From: Nipponacmea schrenckii | Lineage: Eukaryota > Mollusca > Gastropoda > Lottiidae | NCBI GenBank assembly: GCA_030562195.1 | Contig: CM060199.1 | Span: forward strand, 27,734,338-27,798,337 | DNA: 64,000 nucleotides | Reading direction: 5' to 3' | The notes under the pieces: model-generated | Databases searched by the model: none | Seen by the model: the letters and a program-made list of their open reading frames with translations, nothing else | Told to the model about the DNA's origin: nothing | Shown here: positions 10,701-22,000 of the stretch, in pieces | How the letters are laid out: every line of letters starts with the position of its first letter | Numbering within the stretch: the stretch's first letter is position 1 | Program-made: the position numbers and the translations under genes

Positions 10701-13700
10701 CGAACCAGAGGTAAAAAATCAAACCGTGATCGAGGCTGGGGATCAATCCAATACTGGCGATGAAGTATTATTAATGGGGACTGAAATGCCTGGTAATAAT
10801 GCAAAAACAATACCAGATGATATGATAAGTGATTTTTCAGTCTGTCATCCCTGTACTTTCAAGCTTTTCAAACGATTTCCACCAGAAGCAAAAGATTCCG
10901 ATGCATTGTTGGCAGACATCGAAATGATGGGAAATGACATCGTGAACAGTGGTGCTAAGAATTTGCAGAATTCCGCCAAGTGTCTCATCGGGAAGCAGTG
11001 GTCTTACCCAAGCCTTTTCAAAGCGTTGACCATTCCTGTTGCGAACCATGAACATTCTTTCAGCAAGTTAAGACTGGTAAAAAACTCTTTAAGATCGACA
11101 ATGAAAGAAGATCGTCTTGATGACTTGATGATTTTATCCAGTTCAAATGATATTTTGGACTGCCTCGACCTGGATAAAGCGGCCGACTCTTGGTCCATTT
11201 ACATGACTAGAAAAGTTTAAATATAACGACTACTATCACTAAATTCATAGTGGTGCGTGCGCATTTACCGTGAAACAACAATGTATAAAAACATTAAAAC
11301 GCAATGCTTTGGAGGATTTCGTATATGTAACTATATTTAGCTCAAAAGCTAAACGGGCGTTCGTCGGTAAATTTTAGAGGTTACACCCTCCAAGTCAGAA
11401 TGGTCACACTACGCCTCTGTCTATAATCCAACATGTAATCATCTCATTTACTTGTCGCCAATAAGATAATCGCTTATTTTAATTGGAATAAATCGGAAAC
11501 AAATCATTTGATAAGCAAACATGAATAATTAAATAAAACTCAATTGTCTTGTATCATTAGATAGTACTGTAGTATGTTTTCTGGGCCACCAAGCTATTAA
11601 TAATAACATGTTGTGAATGTTTAAAAATCTGAGTATTCCAACAATCTTGCTAATCCGATAGTATTTTGCAATCCCAGTGTATGTCGGATTACAAAATTGT
11701 AGATATCTGTAATAGGTGAACAAAAGTATAGGCTAACATATTAATTACTTTATACATCAAAACCCTTTTACTATTTTCTTCAGATTACAGGCAGCTAAAG
11801 GTGCTTTATCTCGAAAAGCTGAAGAAGTTGGTAAATTACAAACAGAGAACTCAGAAATAGAAGAACAAACAGTTAATATACTAGAATCACACAAGTAAGT
11901 TATATCTGGTTTTGAGGGGTTTCACTGTACTTGTGAGGAATTCTGTAAATTCATTGCTAAAAACATTTTGTATTGTCACCCTTCTTTAAATGATGTTTGA
12001 GATTGGTAAGCACAAATCATGAAACTTTTGAAGCTATGCTTTTTTTTTTCAACCAAACAGTTGGTACAGAATGATTGTGTCAAACCATAAACGAGAACTG
12101 AGGTTCTTAAGATGATGTCTACCAGCTGACAAGACCAAATATAACAGTAAATATTGACATTATCAATATATGTCTATTGTTCTATGTTATATTGTAGAGC
12201 TGTAGAAGCTCAGTTTAACAACCAACTGGATGACTTAAGAGAACAGGTAGAGAAAGAAAGAAAAGATAGAATGGAGATGCAGTCAAAGAAAGACTCAGTT
12301 CATAAAGTTCTCGAAGAAATCAAATCAGACACACAGAAAATATTAGTTACAGTTAATAGTAAAATACAAGAAGGCAAAACTAAACATGTTGAATTAACAA
12401 ATGAGGTATGTAGTGGTGCTGGCAGGATATATTGGGTGAATCTTGACATGTACTTGTGTATCGTATGTGGCTTAGTGAGTTAGATGCTTTATCGCTAACC
12501 TGAAGGTCCAGGGTTCAATCCGGCAAAGGTTGAAATTTAGGATTTTTCAGCCCAGTTTCCCCTGTCTGTGATGCAGGTTGGAGGGACTGACATGGAAAAA
12601 GCGTCTTTTCGTTCCGATGGGAAAATAAACCGAGGGCCCCATGTTCTACAGGCTGAGCACGTTAAAGATCCATCTCAAAAAGAGTAGGCTAATGCCCCTG
12701 TCCTTCCAAAATTGCCAGTCTTCATTAGTCCATAAGGTGCAAAAGAGCAGTACGTAAAACTCCATTCATTTCATTGTTGTGTATCGTATACCAGGCAGAC
12801 CAAACAAACATATTATTCCTTAACGATATTTAGGTGTAGAGATCATTTTAATAACTGAACACAATTTTATGTTTTACTACTCCTGGGTTTCATCGTACAC
12901 AACAATTTACATTGTCATCAGGTGATTTAAATCCAATTTAATTGCAAAAATTGAGAGAGTTTATTTTAAGTATTGATTAGACCTTGATAAATGGACTTCA
13001 GTTCAATTAGCTACATATCTCAAGGATCACATTGTTTTAAATTATAGTTTGGTATTTTTAGGGTGCTCATCTCCAACGTGAATTAAGAGAAGATGAAAGT
13101 ACATTATCAACTTTGAAAACAGAATTAGAAGAAGTACAGAAGAAATATCAAGAATTATATGATACATTAGATTATAAAGTGAACTCAGTTGAGGTAATTA
13201 TATGATAGTTGAGGTAATTATATGATACATTAGATTATAAAGCGGACTCTGTTGAGGTAATTATATGATACATTAGATTATAAAGTGAACTCAGTTGAGG
13301 TAATTATATGATAGTTGAGGTAATTATATGATACATAAGATTATAAAGCGGACTCGGTTGAGGTAATTATATGATACATTAGATTATAAAGCGGACTCAG
13401 TTGAGGTAATTATATGATGCATTATATTATAAAGTGAACTCAGTTGAGGTTATTATATGATACATTAGATTATAAATTGAACTTGGTTGAGGTTATTATA
13501 CATTATATTATAAAGTGAACTGAGTTGAGGTTATTATATGATACATTAGATTATAAAGCGGACTCAGTTAAGGTAATTATATGACACATTAGATTATAAA
13601 GTGAACTCGGTTAAGGTAATTATACATTATAATATAAAGTGAACTGAGTTGAGGTTATTATATGACACATTAGATTATAAAGTGAACTCGGTTAAGGTAA

Positions 13701-16700
13701 TTATACATTATAATATAAAGTGAACTGAGTTGAGGTTATTATATGATACATTAGATTATAAAGCGAACTCAATTGAGGTAATTATATGACACATTAGATT
13801 ATAAAGAGAACTTGGTTGAGGTAATTATACATTAATTATAAAAAGTGAACTCAGTTGAGTTTATTTTATGATACATTAGATTATAAAGTGAACTTGGTTG
13901 AGGTTATTATATGATACATTAGATTATAAAGTAAACTCAGTTGAGGTTATTATATGACAGATTAGATTATAAAGCGGAGTCAGTTGAGGTAATTATATGA
14001 CACATTAGATTATAAAGTGAACTCAGTTAAGGTAATTATACATTATATTATAAAGTGAACTGAGTTGAGGTTATTATATTATAATAAGTGAAATCAGTAG
14101 AGGTTAATATATTATGAAATATATTATGTGGTAGAAGTAACTGATAAAATGTAACAAGCTTTTGTATTGATGGTGATTTTCAGACAGAAATAGATAGTAT
14201 GGAAAAAGAACTGGCAGATAAAACACAGTTTTTAGAAGAAAATGCACCAATTTTTGAAGAATTTGAAAAATCCTTTCAATCAAGAACAGAAGCCTATGAA
14301 AAGATGAAAAAAGATATAGTTGGTGAGATCATGTATAAGAAATTAACAACTTAATAAAGGAAAAAATTATTTTTGATAACAAATTATATATTTGTATGTA
14401 TTTCTTATTATCTAGTGTAGTTCAAAATAATTTCTGAATGGTGCATGGACACTTGATCATTTTGTGCTAGAATGGATTTGATTGTTTATCTGAAGATCAT
14501 TTAATTATGTTCAAGTTCAAATTAGGTTATGACTTTAATTTTTTGTTGTAGTTATGAAAACTCAAAAAAATAATTTAGAAGACAGCATCAGAAAATCAAA
14601 ATTGGATAAAGAAAAAGTCATAAAACCATTGGTAAAATTCATCTCTTTTTTACATTTGCACCTTTCATTTAAATAAAATCCTTAACATCGATTTGCGGCA
14701 TTTTCGTTGGGAAAAAATACTTCAAATTTATTAAACCGTATATAGTGCGCACCCCCTCTTTGTTGGGCCCATTTTATGGCAAAAACCTGCGCATTATACA
14801 CGGGAATATACAGTATGCCTTTTATATACACATTTTGTATAATTAAAATAATGAAAAAAGAAAATGGCCAAATGATTCATAGGTGTGCTCTTTCTATCTT
14901 GACCATTGCATATGCATAGTTGAAACACTCTCATATATTCTTATTCTAATATTTTAATACATTATTCATATATAGGGAAATTTACGCAATGATTTAAAAG
15001 AGAAAAGAGAAGAATATATGAAGATGTTAAGTGAACATGGTGAAAGTACTCAATCTGTTGAACAAGAAATTTACCTTGAGGGTTGTAAATTAAAAGAAGT
15101 TTTAGAAGAAAATAGCAAGTTTAAGGAGGTAATCTTTTCTGCTGATTATTTTACAATGTCTATGTCTATTCTATATATGTTATTTTTATTTTTTCAAGTT
15201 AAGGGCTTGGTTCACTGTTTGTTTCTAAGATTCAATCTAATTTCAGTGAAATCTTTGAAATTTTGAAATATTATATTTTAGGAATGTTCTAAATTAGAAG
15301 ATGAAATTAAAGATTTACATAGACAGATGGCTGACAATGATAAAGTTACTGTACAAGTTACAAATAACTTACTTGATACCAGAGGTCAGTTTTTTAAATT
15401 TCAACATTAGATAACTTTTATTGTATTATCTTTCTGAAATTATTTTCCTTTTTCAAAGTTGCTGCAGCACTAGGGTTCTGGGTCAGATTATGGCATATGT
15501 TGAATATTACATTGGAAATCTAAAAACTTTCTGGATATTGGCTACGTGGATATTTATTATGATGAACAATTGATGCGAAATGTCCATTGGTTTTGAAAAT
15601 TTGAAAAGACTTTGATTTGCATTGTTAGCAAATTTTGAAATTTGATTTTTTTATGTGTTTTAGATAAACTTGTTAAACATTGGGCTGAAGATAAAGATAT
15701 GCAAGAGGTATAGATTTTTTTCTAAATTATGAAGGCAATGTATTTTTCAGTATATTGGGAATGAAATCAATCTTATTTCTCTCCCTAGATAAAACCATGC
15801 TTAGGTTCATCTTTGGACTGGCAGATACTGACTGTATCTAAGAGAATCTGAAAAATTGCTGGATCAAATACTAACACTAACAACTTATCTGTTTATTTAT
15901 ATATCTTTTCATAGACATAAGCAGTTATTATCATTATCCAGTAGTCTGTTGATTTCTTTGATATGACTATCGAGTGTATGAACCCTTTTATCTTGGCAAT
16001 TTTTTAATAGGAAAACTATAAATATTCGACTTAAGGACAATAACAATTATGTTTTATTTTCCTGAATTTAGTTTTTTGGTACCCGTGACCAAGAAACTGT
16101 AGATGCTTTTGGTAAATTATTATTACAAACTGAGAAAAGAGAAGTTAAAATTGGAGAGGTGTCTGTCAAGTTGGAAGATGAGTTGACTGTCCTTACTAAA
16201 TTTCTAGATAATGTTGCTAGAAGAAGACCTAAAGGTATGTTAAAACATGTACTTTGAAATCAATTTTATTATTATGCACATTTTGTTTTTTAAATAGGAG
16301 AATTAAGTTTTTTAAAGACAACTTCTTATACAAAAAAGCCTCTGATTAATTACTATTATTTATGAAATTATATCACATATTCCCATAAAAGTGGAAAACA
16401 ATTAAAAATATATATACTATTGTCATGTGATTAAGAGTTTTGGCTAAATGTCTTCTTAAGAAACACTAATCTGTTCAAAGCTTTAAGTAATAGAAGGACA
16501 ATGTGATTATAAACTACTGAAGTTTTTCTGAAAAAGGTCGAAAAGTTAGACAGCAGGACAATAGTTTATATTTTGAATATTATTATGATTTTGAACATGA
16601 GAATTATTTCACCTATCATTGGTTCCATTTCTTTTTTCTTCCTCTTCTGGAACTTTATAGTTACTAAGAAGGTTATGAGGTAAAAAGGTTTTAATATTGA

Positions 16701-17696
16701 ATTTTTCTTTTGTTGTCAATATGATTTGTACGTCCTCAGCACAGCTTCACTGTTAGAATAGACAATGAATGAGCTTAAAAGGATAAAGTCAACTATATAA
16801 TTACTTAACTAGTTCAATTTGCAATCAGCCATCAGTGTCAGATACACTTAAATTTCACTCAAACAACGACGCTGACACAGGCATTTATAACCAAAGACAT
16901 CATAATAAAGTGAATTACTACACACGAATGTTATGTTCTACAGTGATTATATATTAAGGTTCAGTTTTGATTAAGCTTCAAGTGACCCTTTTACATAGTT
17001 AGTTCTTGTTACATGTTGAGTTTCCTTGCCCTTGCGATTATGTGATATTTTTATGTTCATTTCAATTGCATGTTCATTTTGAACATTTATTATATTAGTT
17101 ATATTACGATAGATTTATATGAATGTATATGCGCATGAAAGTATTCATTAAAATGTTCAGGAGAAAGGAAAAAAAAGATGCATAAGAATATTTGTTTCAG
17201 AATCTTGTGTACAATCATTGTCATATAATTTCTAGAATATTATCACCATATACCGTACATGTTGTGCCTAATTTCTAAGTGAAAACAGACTTATTAAGAT
17301 CATCTCAAGAAGTTGAATTCTAGCAATTTCAATAAATATCTGCCTTGTAAACTGTAATTTTTTTGTCAACAGCAAATTAAACTTATTTCAGAATCTCGGG
17401 AGAGAAAAAGTCCTACCCGAGGAGGAAGCAGGATGTCTCAAAAGTCCAGTGCAAGAGTCCAGACAAATCAACCAACGGAAACTCCAAGATCAAGGCGAGG
17501 AAGCCCAAGGTCCAGTTCAAAGAGTCCAAGACCAATTAGTAGCATTCTGAGACTTCAATCAGAAGATCAGTCAGAATTAACCAGGTCATCAACAACATTA
17601 TCCAGTCGTTCCAGAAAATCAGCTAAATTTACTGATCTACCATTACCTCCTATAGCCAAGAAGGAAATGAATCAAGTTATAGAAAGAAACTGCTAG
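4795..17696 (+). CDS. CCDC175: Long coiled-coil protein resembling CCDC175 (23 exons, 837 residues)
   Basis: Exons in frame: 4795-4855, 5576-5661, 5861-5972, 6077-6212, 6464-6541, 7332-7386, 7531-7629, 7759-7814, 8172-8235, 8641-8750, 8876-8957, 9114-9186, 9485-9548, 11784-11894, 12198-12405, 13062-13193, 14184-14322, 14552-14631, 14976-15128, 15282-15384, 15664-15707, 16072-16234, 17392-17696. Phases close exactly to 838 codons. Residues about 15-735 are almost unbroken Lys/Glu/Gln/Leu heptads; the last 100 are a Ser/Arg/Pro-rich basic tail. Similarity to human CCDC175 (793 residues) is seen by eye in LQFLPSQIKNEI...SARQSN and LLNQHLAEKAS...LNETRDKV. CCDC175 is poorly characterised; a structural role in axonemes or sperm is inference. 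Introns carry the hAT element, SINE, inverted repeats and minisatellite listed separately. Exons 9 and 12 use weak GTTTGA/GTTTGC donors. Confidence 0.72.
6587..7155. mobile_element. Transposon-like repeat in CCDC175-like intron 5
   Basis: It begins TACTGTATATTCCCGTG. Its first 134 bp (6587-6720) recur inverted at 14681-14815. Near the right side, TGCGCATTATACA (7134-7146) is the inverse of the left TGTATAATGCGCA, which suggests terminal or subterminal inverted repeats about 550 bp apart. The right border is not sharp. It contains no open frame of note, so it is probably a non-autonomous DNA transposon. Confidence 0.5.
9706..9713. repeat. Left 8-bp target site duplication TCTATAAT
   Basis: Identical to 11420-11427, immediately outside the two ends of the hAT element. 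Confidence 0.9.
9714..11419 (+). mobile_element. hAT DNA transposon, probably internally deleted (1706 bp)
   Basis: The left end CAGGGGCGCAGCGTACAG and the inverted right end CAGAGGCGTAGTGTGACC form imperfect terminal inverted repeats. Both are flanked by a perfect 8-bp duplication TCTATAAT, the length diagnostic of hAT. GTCGGTAA-like motifs recur inside both ends (9761, 9781, 9921, 10322, 10591, 10603, 11363); such repeats are often transposase-binding sites (inference). Stretches near 9840-9950, 10135-10225 and 10240-10395 are duplicated copies of each other. It sits in intron 13 of the CCDC175-like gene, same orientation. Only the C-terminal part of a transposase is encoded (10600-11220). 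Confidence 0.88.
10600..11220 (+). CDS. hAT transposase remnant with C-terminal dimerisation domain
   Basis: A 206-residue open frame. Residues about 136-195 (YPSLFKALTIPVANHEHSFS onward, then RSTMKEDRLDDLMIL) match the hAT C-terminal dimerisation region found in ZMYM1-like and related domesticated or active transposases: the SxAxxERxFS-type motif is present as NHEHSFSKL. No BED zinc finger and no DDE catalytic core are present; a full transposase would be 600-800 residues. Residues 1-75 are acidic and polar and unlike the C-terminus. The frame therefore looks like the residue of an internal deletion that left start, N-terminal stub and C-terminus. It is still open, so loss was recent or the peptide may persist. 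Catalysis is not expected. Confidence 0.75.
   Translation: MWSVHRKNPFDAAAASKSSKIPTSELDSLKHGDGEPEVKNQTVIEAGDQSNTGDEVLLMGTEMPGNNAKTIPDDMISDFSVCHPCTFKLFKRFPPEAKDSDALLADIEMMGNDIVNSGAKNLQNSAKCLIGKQWSYPSLFKALTIPVANHEHSFSKLRLVKNSLRSTMKEDRLDDLMILSSSNDILDCLDLDKAADSWSIYMTRKV
11420..11427. repeat. Right 8-bp target site duplication TCTATAAT
   Basis: Perfect copy of 9706-9713, abutting the right terminal inverted repeat. Confidence 0.9.
12454..12789 (+). mobile_element. Full-length tRNA-derived SINE with 13-bp target duplication
   Basis: The insertion (12467-12776) is bounded by identical TTGTGTATCGTAT at 12454-12466 and 12777-12789. The head has pol III promoter boxes in tRNA spacing: box A TGGCTTAGTGAG (12468-12479) and box B GGTTCAATCC (12512-12521). 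A central body follows (GGAAAATAAACCGAGGGCC, GCACGTTAAAGATCC), of a type common in invertebrate SINEs. The tail is AAAACTCCATTCATTTCATT, a short repeat rather than poly(A). It lies in intron 15 of the CCDC175-like gene. Related truncated copies are at 25930-26090, 28559-28640 and 46475-46650. Confidence 0.87.
13152..14110 (+). repeat. 43-bp minisatellite derived from exon 16 end plus its splice donor
   Basis: About 20 degenerate copies of a 43-bp unit. The first copy is the last 42 bases of exon 16 (residues ELYDTLDYKVNSVE) followed by the true donor GAG|GTAATT at 13193/13194. Later copies in the intron repeat the coding segment and the GTAATT donor. Because 43 is not a multiple of three and GTAATTATATGA adds a stop, use of any downstream donor would normally break the frame. 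Copies decay towards 14,100. Confidence 0.88.
14681..14815. repeat. Inverted copy of the 6587-6720 repeat
   Basis: The reverse complement of 14681-14815 matches 6587-6720 nearly base for base, including CCCGTGTATAATGCGCAGG and TGCCATAAAATGGGCCC. It lies in intron 18 of the same gene, opposite in orientation. Confidence 0.85.
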
Positions 17697-19051
17697 ATTT
17701 GTGTCAATAAGACCATAACAATCTGTGATATTTTTCAGTGTATTTATAGCTTGTTATAATACATTTTCAGTAAAGAACTGTGCCAATATAGTCTTAGATG
17801 GTGGATTTCAATCACCACATTTGTGATCACATTAAGTGTGTTTTTTTAACCAGTCCAGTTCCTAATGAGCTAAATGTGTCTAAAACAGTTCCATTTTTAT
17901 TTGCTCAAATTTTTGTCCTTTTTTCAGTTATAAAAGGCATATTTATGCTTGCTAAAATACAAATTTTATGACCAGAGAGACCACTGTCCAAAAGCCCTGT
18001 TGTTACACCCTATAATCTGCAAAACTTTGGGTTAGTTTTTAATGAGATTATTATCAATTTGTTTATTTAGAACTCATAACATTCACCCTTTTTGAAGTGA
18101 GTAATGGAAAACTGAACAAAAGTTTTCAATTGGAATACACATGAAGCAGGTGATCATTTTATTGGTTTTGTACATTATATTGTAACAGAATGGTATTCAT
18201 ACAAAAGCAATACTCAAACCAGGTACATCAATAGCAATATTATAAAAGATATCATTCTTACATTGATTGGGCTATATCATGTATGGAATGTAAATAGCCA
18301 AGCATAATCTTAGTTTTATATTATAAATCTGAGACAATTGATTTTAAGGAAACAATATTTGTTGGAGGCTAATACAAGAAGAATTAAGCACGTAATATAT
18401 AAAAATAAAACCAAATCAACTGAAACTATAACAAAATAAATATTTAGTAACATAAATAATAACAGTAGTAATAAATGTATATTGAAAACATTCTCCAAAC
18501 ATTTTAAATAGTCAACAATATTTATGCAAGAAATCAAAAACATCCTATGATTTACAAAATTCTTTGTTCAACTATAAATCTATAAAAGACACGATCAAGT
18601 TCTTGTTCATTGAGATTAGGTTCAGCTGAACTGCTCTCTTACAGTAAAAACCAAGACTAAAAAATGTATGTTTTAACCAGTGTTTTTTTATTTTTCTACA
18701 TAGATCAGAAATTAGCCTTTACAGTTCAGAAATTCTGATATTTGACAATTTAATAACATATTAAAGAGGACCAAATACTTGTCCATATTGTAGGGTTATG
18801 TTATGAGCATGTGATGGGAGAACTGACAGTGACAAGTTTATATGATCTTTATACTATATAACAATAGGAATATAGAAATATAAATTGTTTGTATCAAACT
18901 AACAACAACATATGTTTGAAATTTACAAGGGTCTCAAGAGCTACTTATGACACAATTAATATTGGTAGTACCAGACCATTACACAAACAAAAATAGCTTC
19001 TCAACAAAATGTGTTCAGATAATATGAAGGCACGACCCTACCAATACTTCT
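17697..19051. other. Convergent 3' UTR region
   Basis: This 1355-bp AT-rich gap lies between the stop codons of the CCDC175-like gene (plus) and SNX6 (minus). It must hold both 3' UTRs, which may overlap. AATAAA or its complement occurs several times (for example near 18433 and 18706). No other coding signal is seen. Confidence 0.5.
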
Positions 19052-22000
19052 CTAGGATTCTTTCTTTAAAGCACCTATGCAGTTCTTCAGTAATTGAATC
19101 TGAGCCTAGAGTAGTAGAAGAATTATTTCCATCAGTAATCTATACACTATTCATATGAAAAGTTGTTCATTTACAGCTTCAAATATATGATTTTAACTCC
19201 CTGGAGCAAGTGCAATTAACAAATGTAATATCTTGTTAGAGAGCATAAATATGTTATCTAATTTAAATTACAACAAGTTTACAAAATAGACCAGAACTAG
19301 TAAATATATGCACAAAATATTTTAAACAGTCCCTTTGATAAAATGACAATCTTTAAGTGGATTCAATGAACAACGCCTATTTACTTCATTTACTGAAGAC
19401 TCAAAAATTCTCTTGTCAGAGGAGTAGGACTCCATTCATTCATTTATTTCATTTCTCTTCTAGTATCAGTTATTTCCACATAAATTCATAAGCTTATATT
19501 TTTAGAATTACTTACATTGGCATGTTTTAGTTCTAACTCTGTAATTTCTACAAGATTCTTTTTAAAATAAGCAATTCGCCTGGTTTTAAATTCTGTTAAT
19601 TCTGAAAGGAAATTAAAAGAAACAATTTGATGATTGAGTGGTAACTGCATGAATCCAATAATGTTTAATGACCCTTCTCTGTTTACTTCCCATTGGCCTT
19701 ATATTGAGTTACTGTATTATGCATTTTTACGATATATAGAATTATCCACACAAATTAAAAAGATACTAACCTTTCTTAGCTGTTTCTGAAATCTTTTCAA
19801 ATTTATCGCAGCAGGTTTGTTGTACTCTTTCAGCCTATGTGAAGAAATACGTTATTTAATACATTGTTAAAAAGTTTATTATGTAATGGATTGAATTCAC
19901 TTCAGTAAGTTATCAGGCATCATAATAATTTTAGAAAGAATAATTAGTAGATACAATGTTTGAATTAGATAGGATAATTTCATGTTCCTACTTTTATAGT
20001 AGAGATGACATGCTAAATCAGGCACTTTTACTTGGTATTTCGAACAATAATTCAAAAGGTTATTTTGTACCTTTATAGCCATAATACACACAACCATATA
20101 AAAAATTGTTATTTCATCTAACCTGTTGAACCTCTTTGTTTTTTGTGCGTGCTTTTTCTAATGCTTTGTTTGCATTTTCATAATCAGCTAAAGAGCGAGC
20201 TCTTCTATACAATAAATCTTTCCCAGCAGCTGAATCTCTCATATAATACCTTAATGTATCACTTAATTTTAAATCTTCATCTGTAGCAACACGGCCTTCT
20301 AATTTCTACAGTGAAAAAGTTTAAGCTCAAATACAGCCTTCTAATTTCTACAGTGAAAAAAGTTTAAGCCTAAATAGTGCCTTAAATTCAACCTTCAGAT
20401 TTGAAGCCAGTTCTCATTCTTTGGGAAATGTGAGTCAATTTTCTTGAAGTGTTTTTTCTTGCTAAAGGTCTCTCTTTTCATTCTTTATTTTGAAATATTT
20501 CTATAGCAAGAAGCAAGAAAAAAATAAGAATAGCTAAATTATAGACCCCGTTTAGAAGGATTAGGCTAGAAGTATTTCATTCAATTTGAATAAACAACAC
20601 AGAAAGGGAAATAATCAAACTTACCCTGGCCTTTTCTAATGCTTCCGCTACCTTAGTAAATATTCTGTAATACAATAGGTTTAGATTTAACCTAAGAAAC
20701 TTTTGAGTATAGTACTTAAATGTATTTACTATTTAAATAGGTAAAATATAATTCATGAACTAATGAAAATATATAGTCCCAATTATGTGTAATTGGATAC
20801 AATTATACCACATGGGAGTGTATATAATAAAGTGTATAGAGAAAATATCATATTCAACTTACTTGTCTAATTCTGTGTTTTCTAATGTTGCTAACTGTAC
20901 TAAAGCTGAAGATATTTGTATATAGGTATCTGCTACATCTACAATTACAATAGTTTTAGTGTCCTGTTACAAGGAACTAAAAAGTAACTTATTTCCTCTG
21001 TTATAATAAATAATCTCATCAGTCCTACCAACAATGTCAAGAAGATATGCAAGCTTTCTCAAGCTGTGTCAAGGGAGACTACTCTTATACAGTCTTGTTA
21101 TTATCAAAAATCAGTGTACACGTTCTTGTAGTTTTATTTCAATATATTCTGCAAAGATTCTATCAATAGAAAAGACTTACTCTTATGAACTCTAGTCATT
21201 CTATCAGCCTTCCCAGTACTATCTTTAATTTTATTATGATATTCAACTAAAAATTGTTTTTCATTTTCAAAAAACTCATCAACATCCTGAAAAATTCAAC
21301 AATAACTTTAAACGGAAAAGGGGAATTCAAACCACATTGTAAACGAAATTCATGAACCATTTAAAAATTAGAATTGTGTTTTAATCACTGGCATATTGGT
21401 TTCATTTGAGAAATTTGGTTTAATCACTTCTTTGTTTTCTTGGACTCAACAAAACCAAAGGGAAACATACCTTGTGTTGTGACAAAAGTGCCTCATCAGC
21501 TGTTTTACCAATATTTCGGAAAAATCCACCAATTTTTTCTTTTTTGTTTTTACCACGCACACTTAACTACAAAACAAAAAAGGTATTAGCTACTAGTAAT
21601 GTATCATTAGAAAACAATATCCACTTAGGTCATCTATAGAAATAAATTACAATACACACAACAATATGTTGCAATTATCTTGACCAATCATCAAATTATC
21701 AGCCATTCTTCACATCTAAATCAAGTGCAGAAAAGTAATAAGGTAATCCCCCATTTCATATTATCTCTATGTTGTACTAATAGATACCTACATCAGAATC
21801 AAACTCTAAGAAAACTTCAAAATTAACATCAGTCTTTAAAACAGGATGTGCTGCAAGTCTCTGTAAAAACACCTCATGCATAGCTACAGTTTTCTTGAAT
21901 GTGGCTAAATATTCACTGAAAATAGATAATCATTAAAATATAGGTTTCTTTACATAAAATCAAATTTCCCGGAAACTGATCAGAATTATAAAACATTTAA

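Noticed and set aside
12467..12540. A tRNA gene
   Set aside because: Boxes A and B are present, but arms do not fold well. The segment is the head of a SINE bounded by a target duplication.
13152..14110. CRISPR-like regular repeat
   Set aside because: Units are directly abutting with no unique spacers, lie in a eukaryotic intron and match the neighbouring exon.
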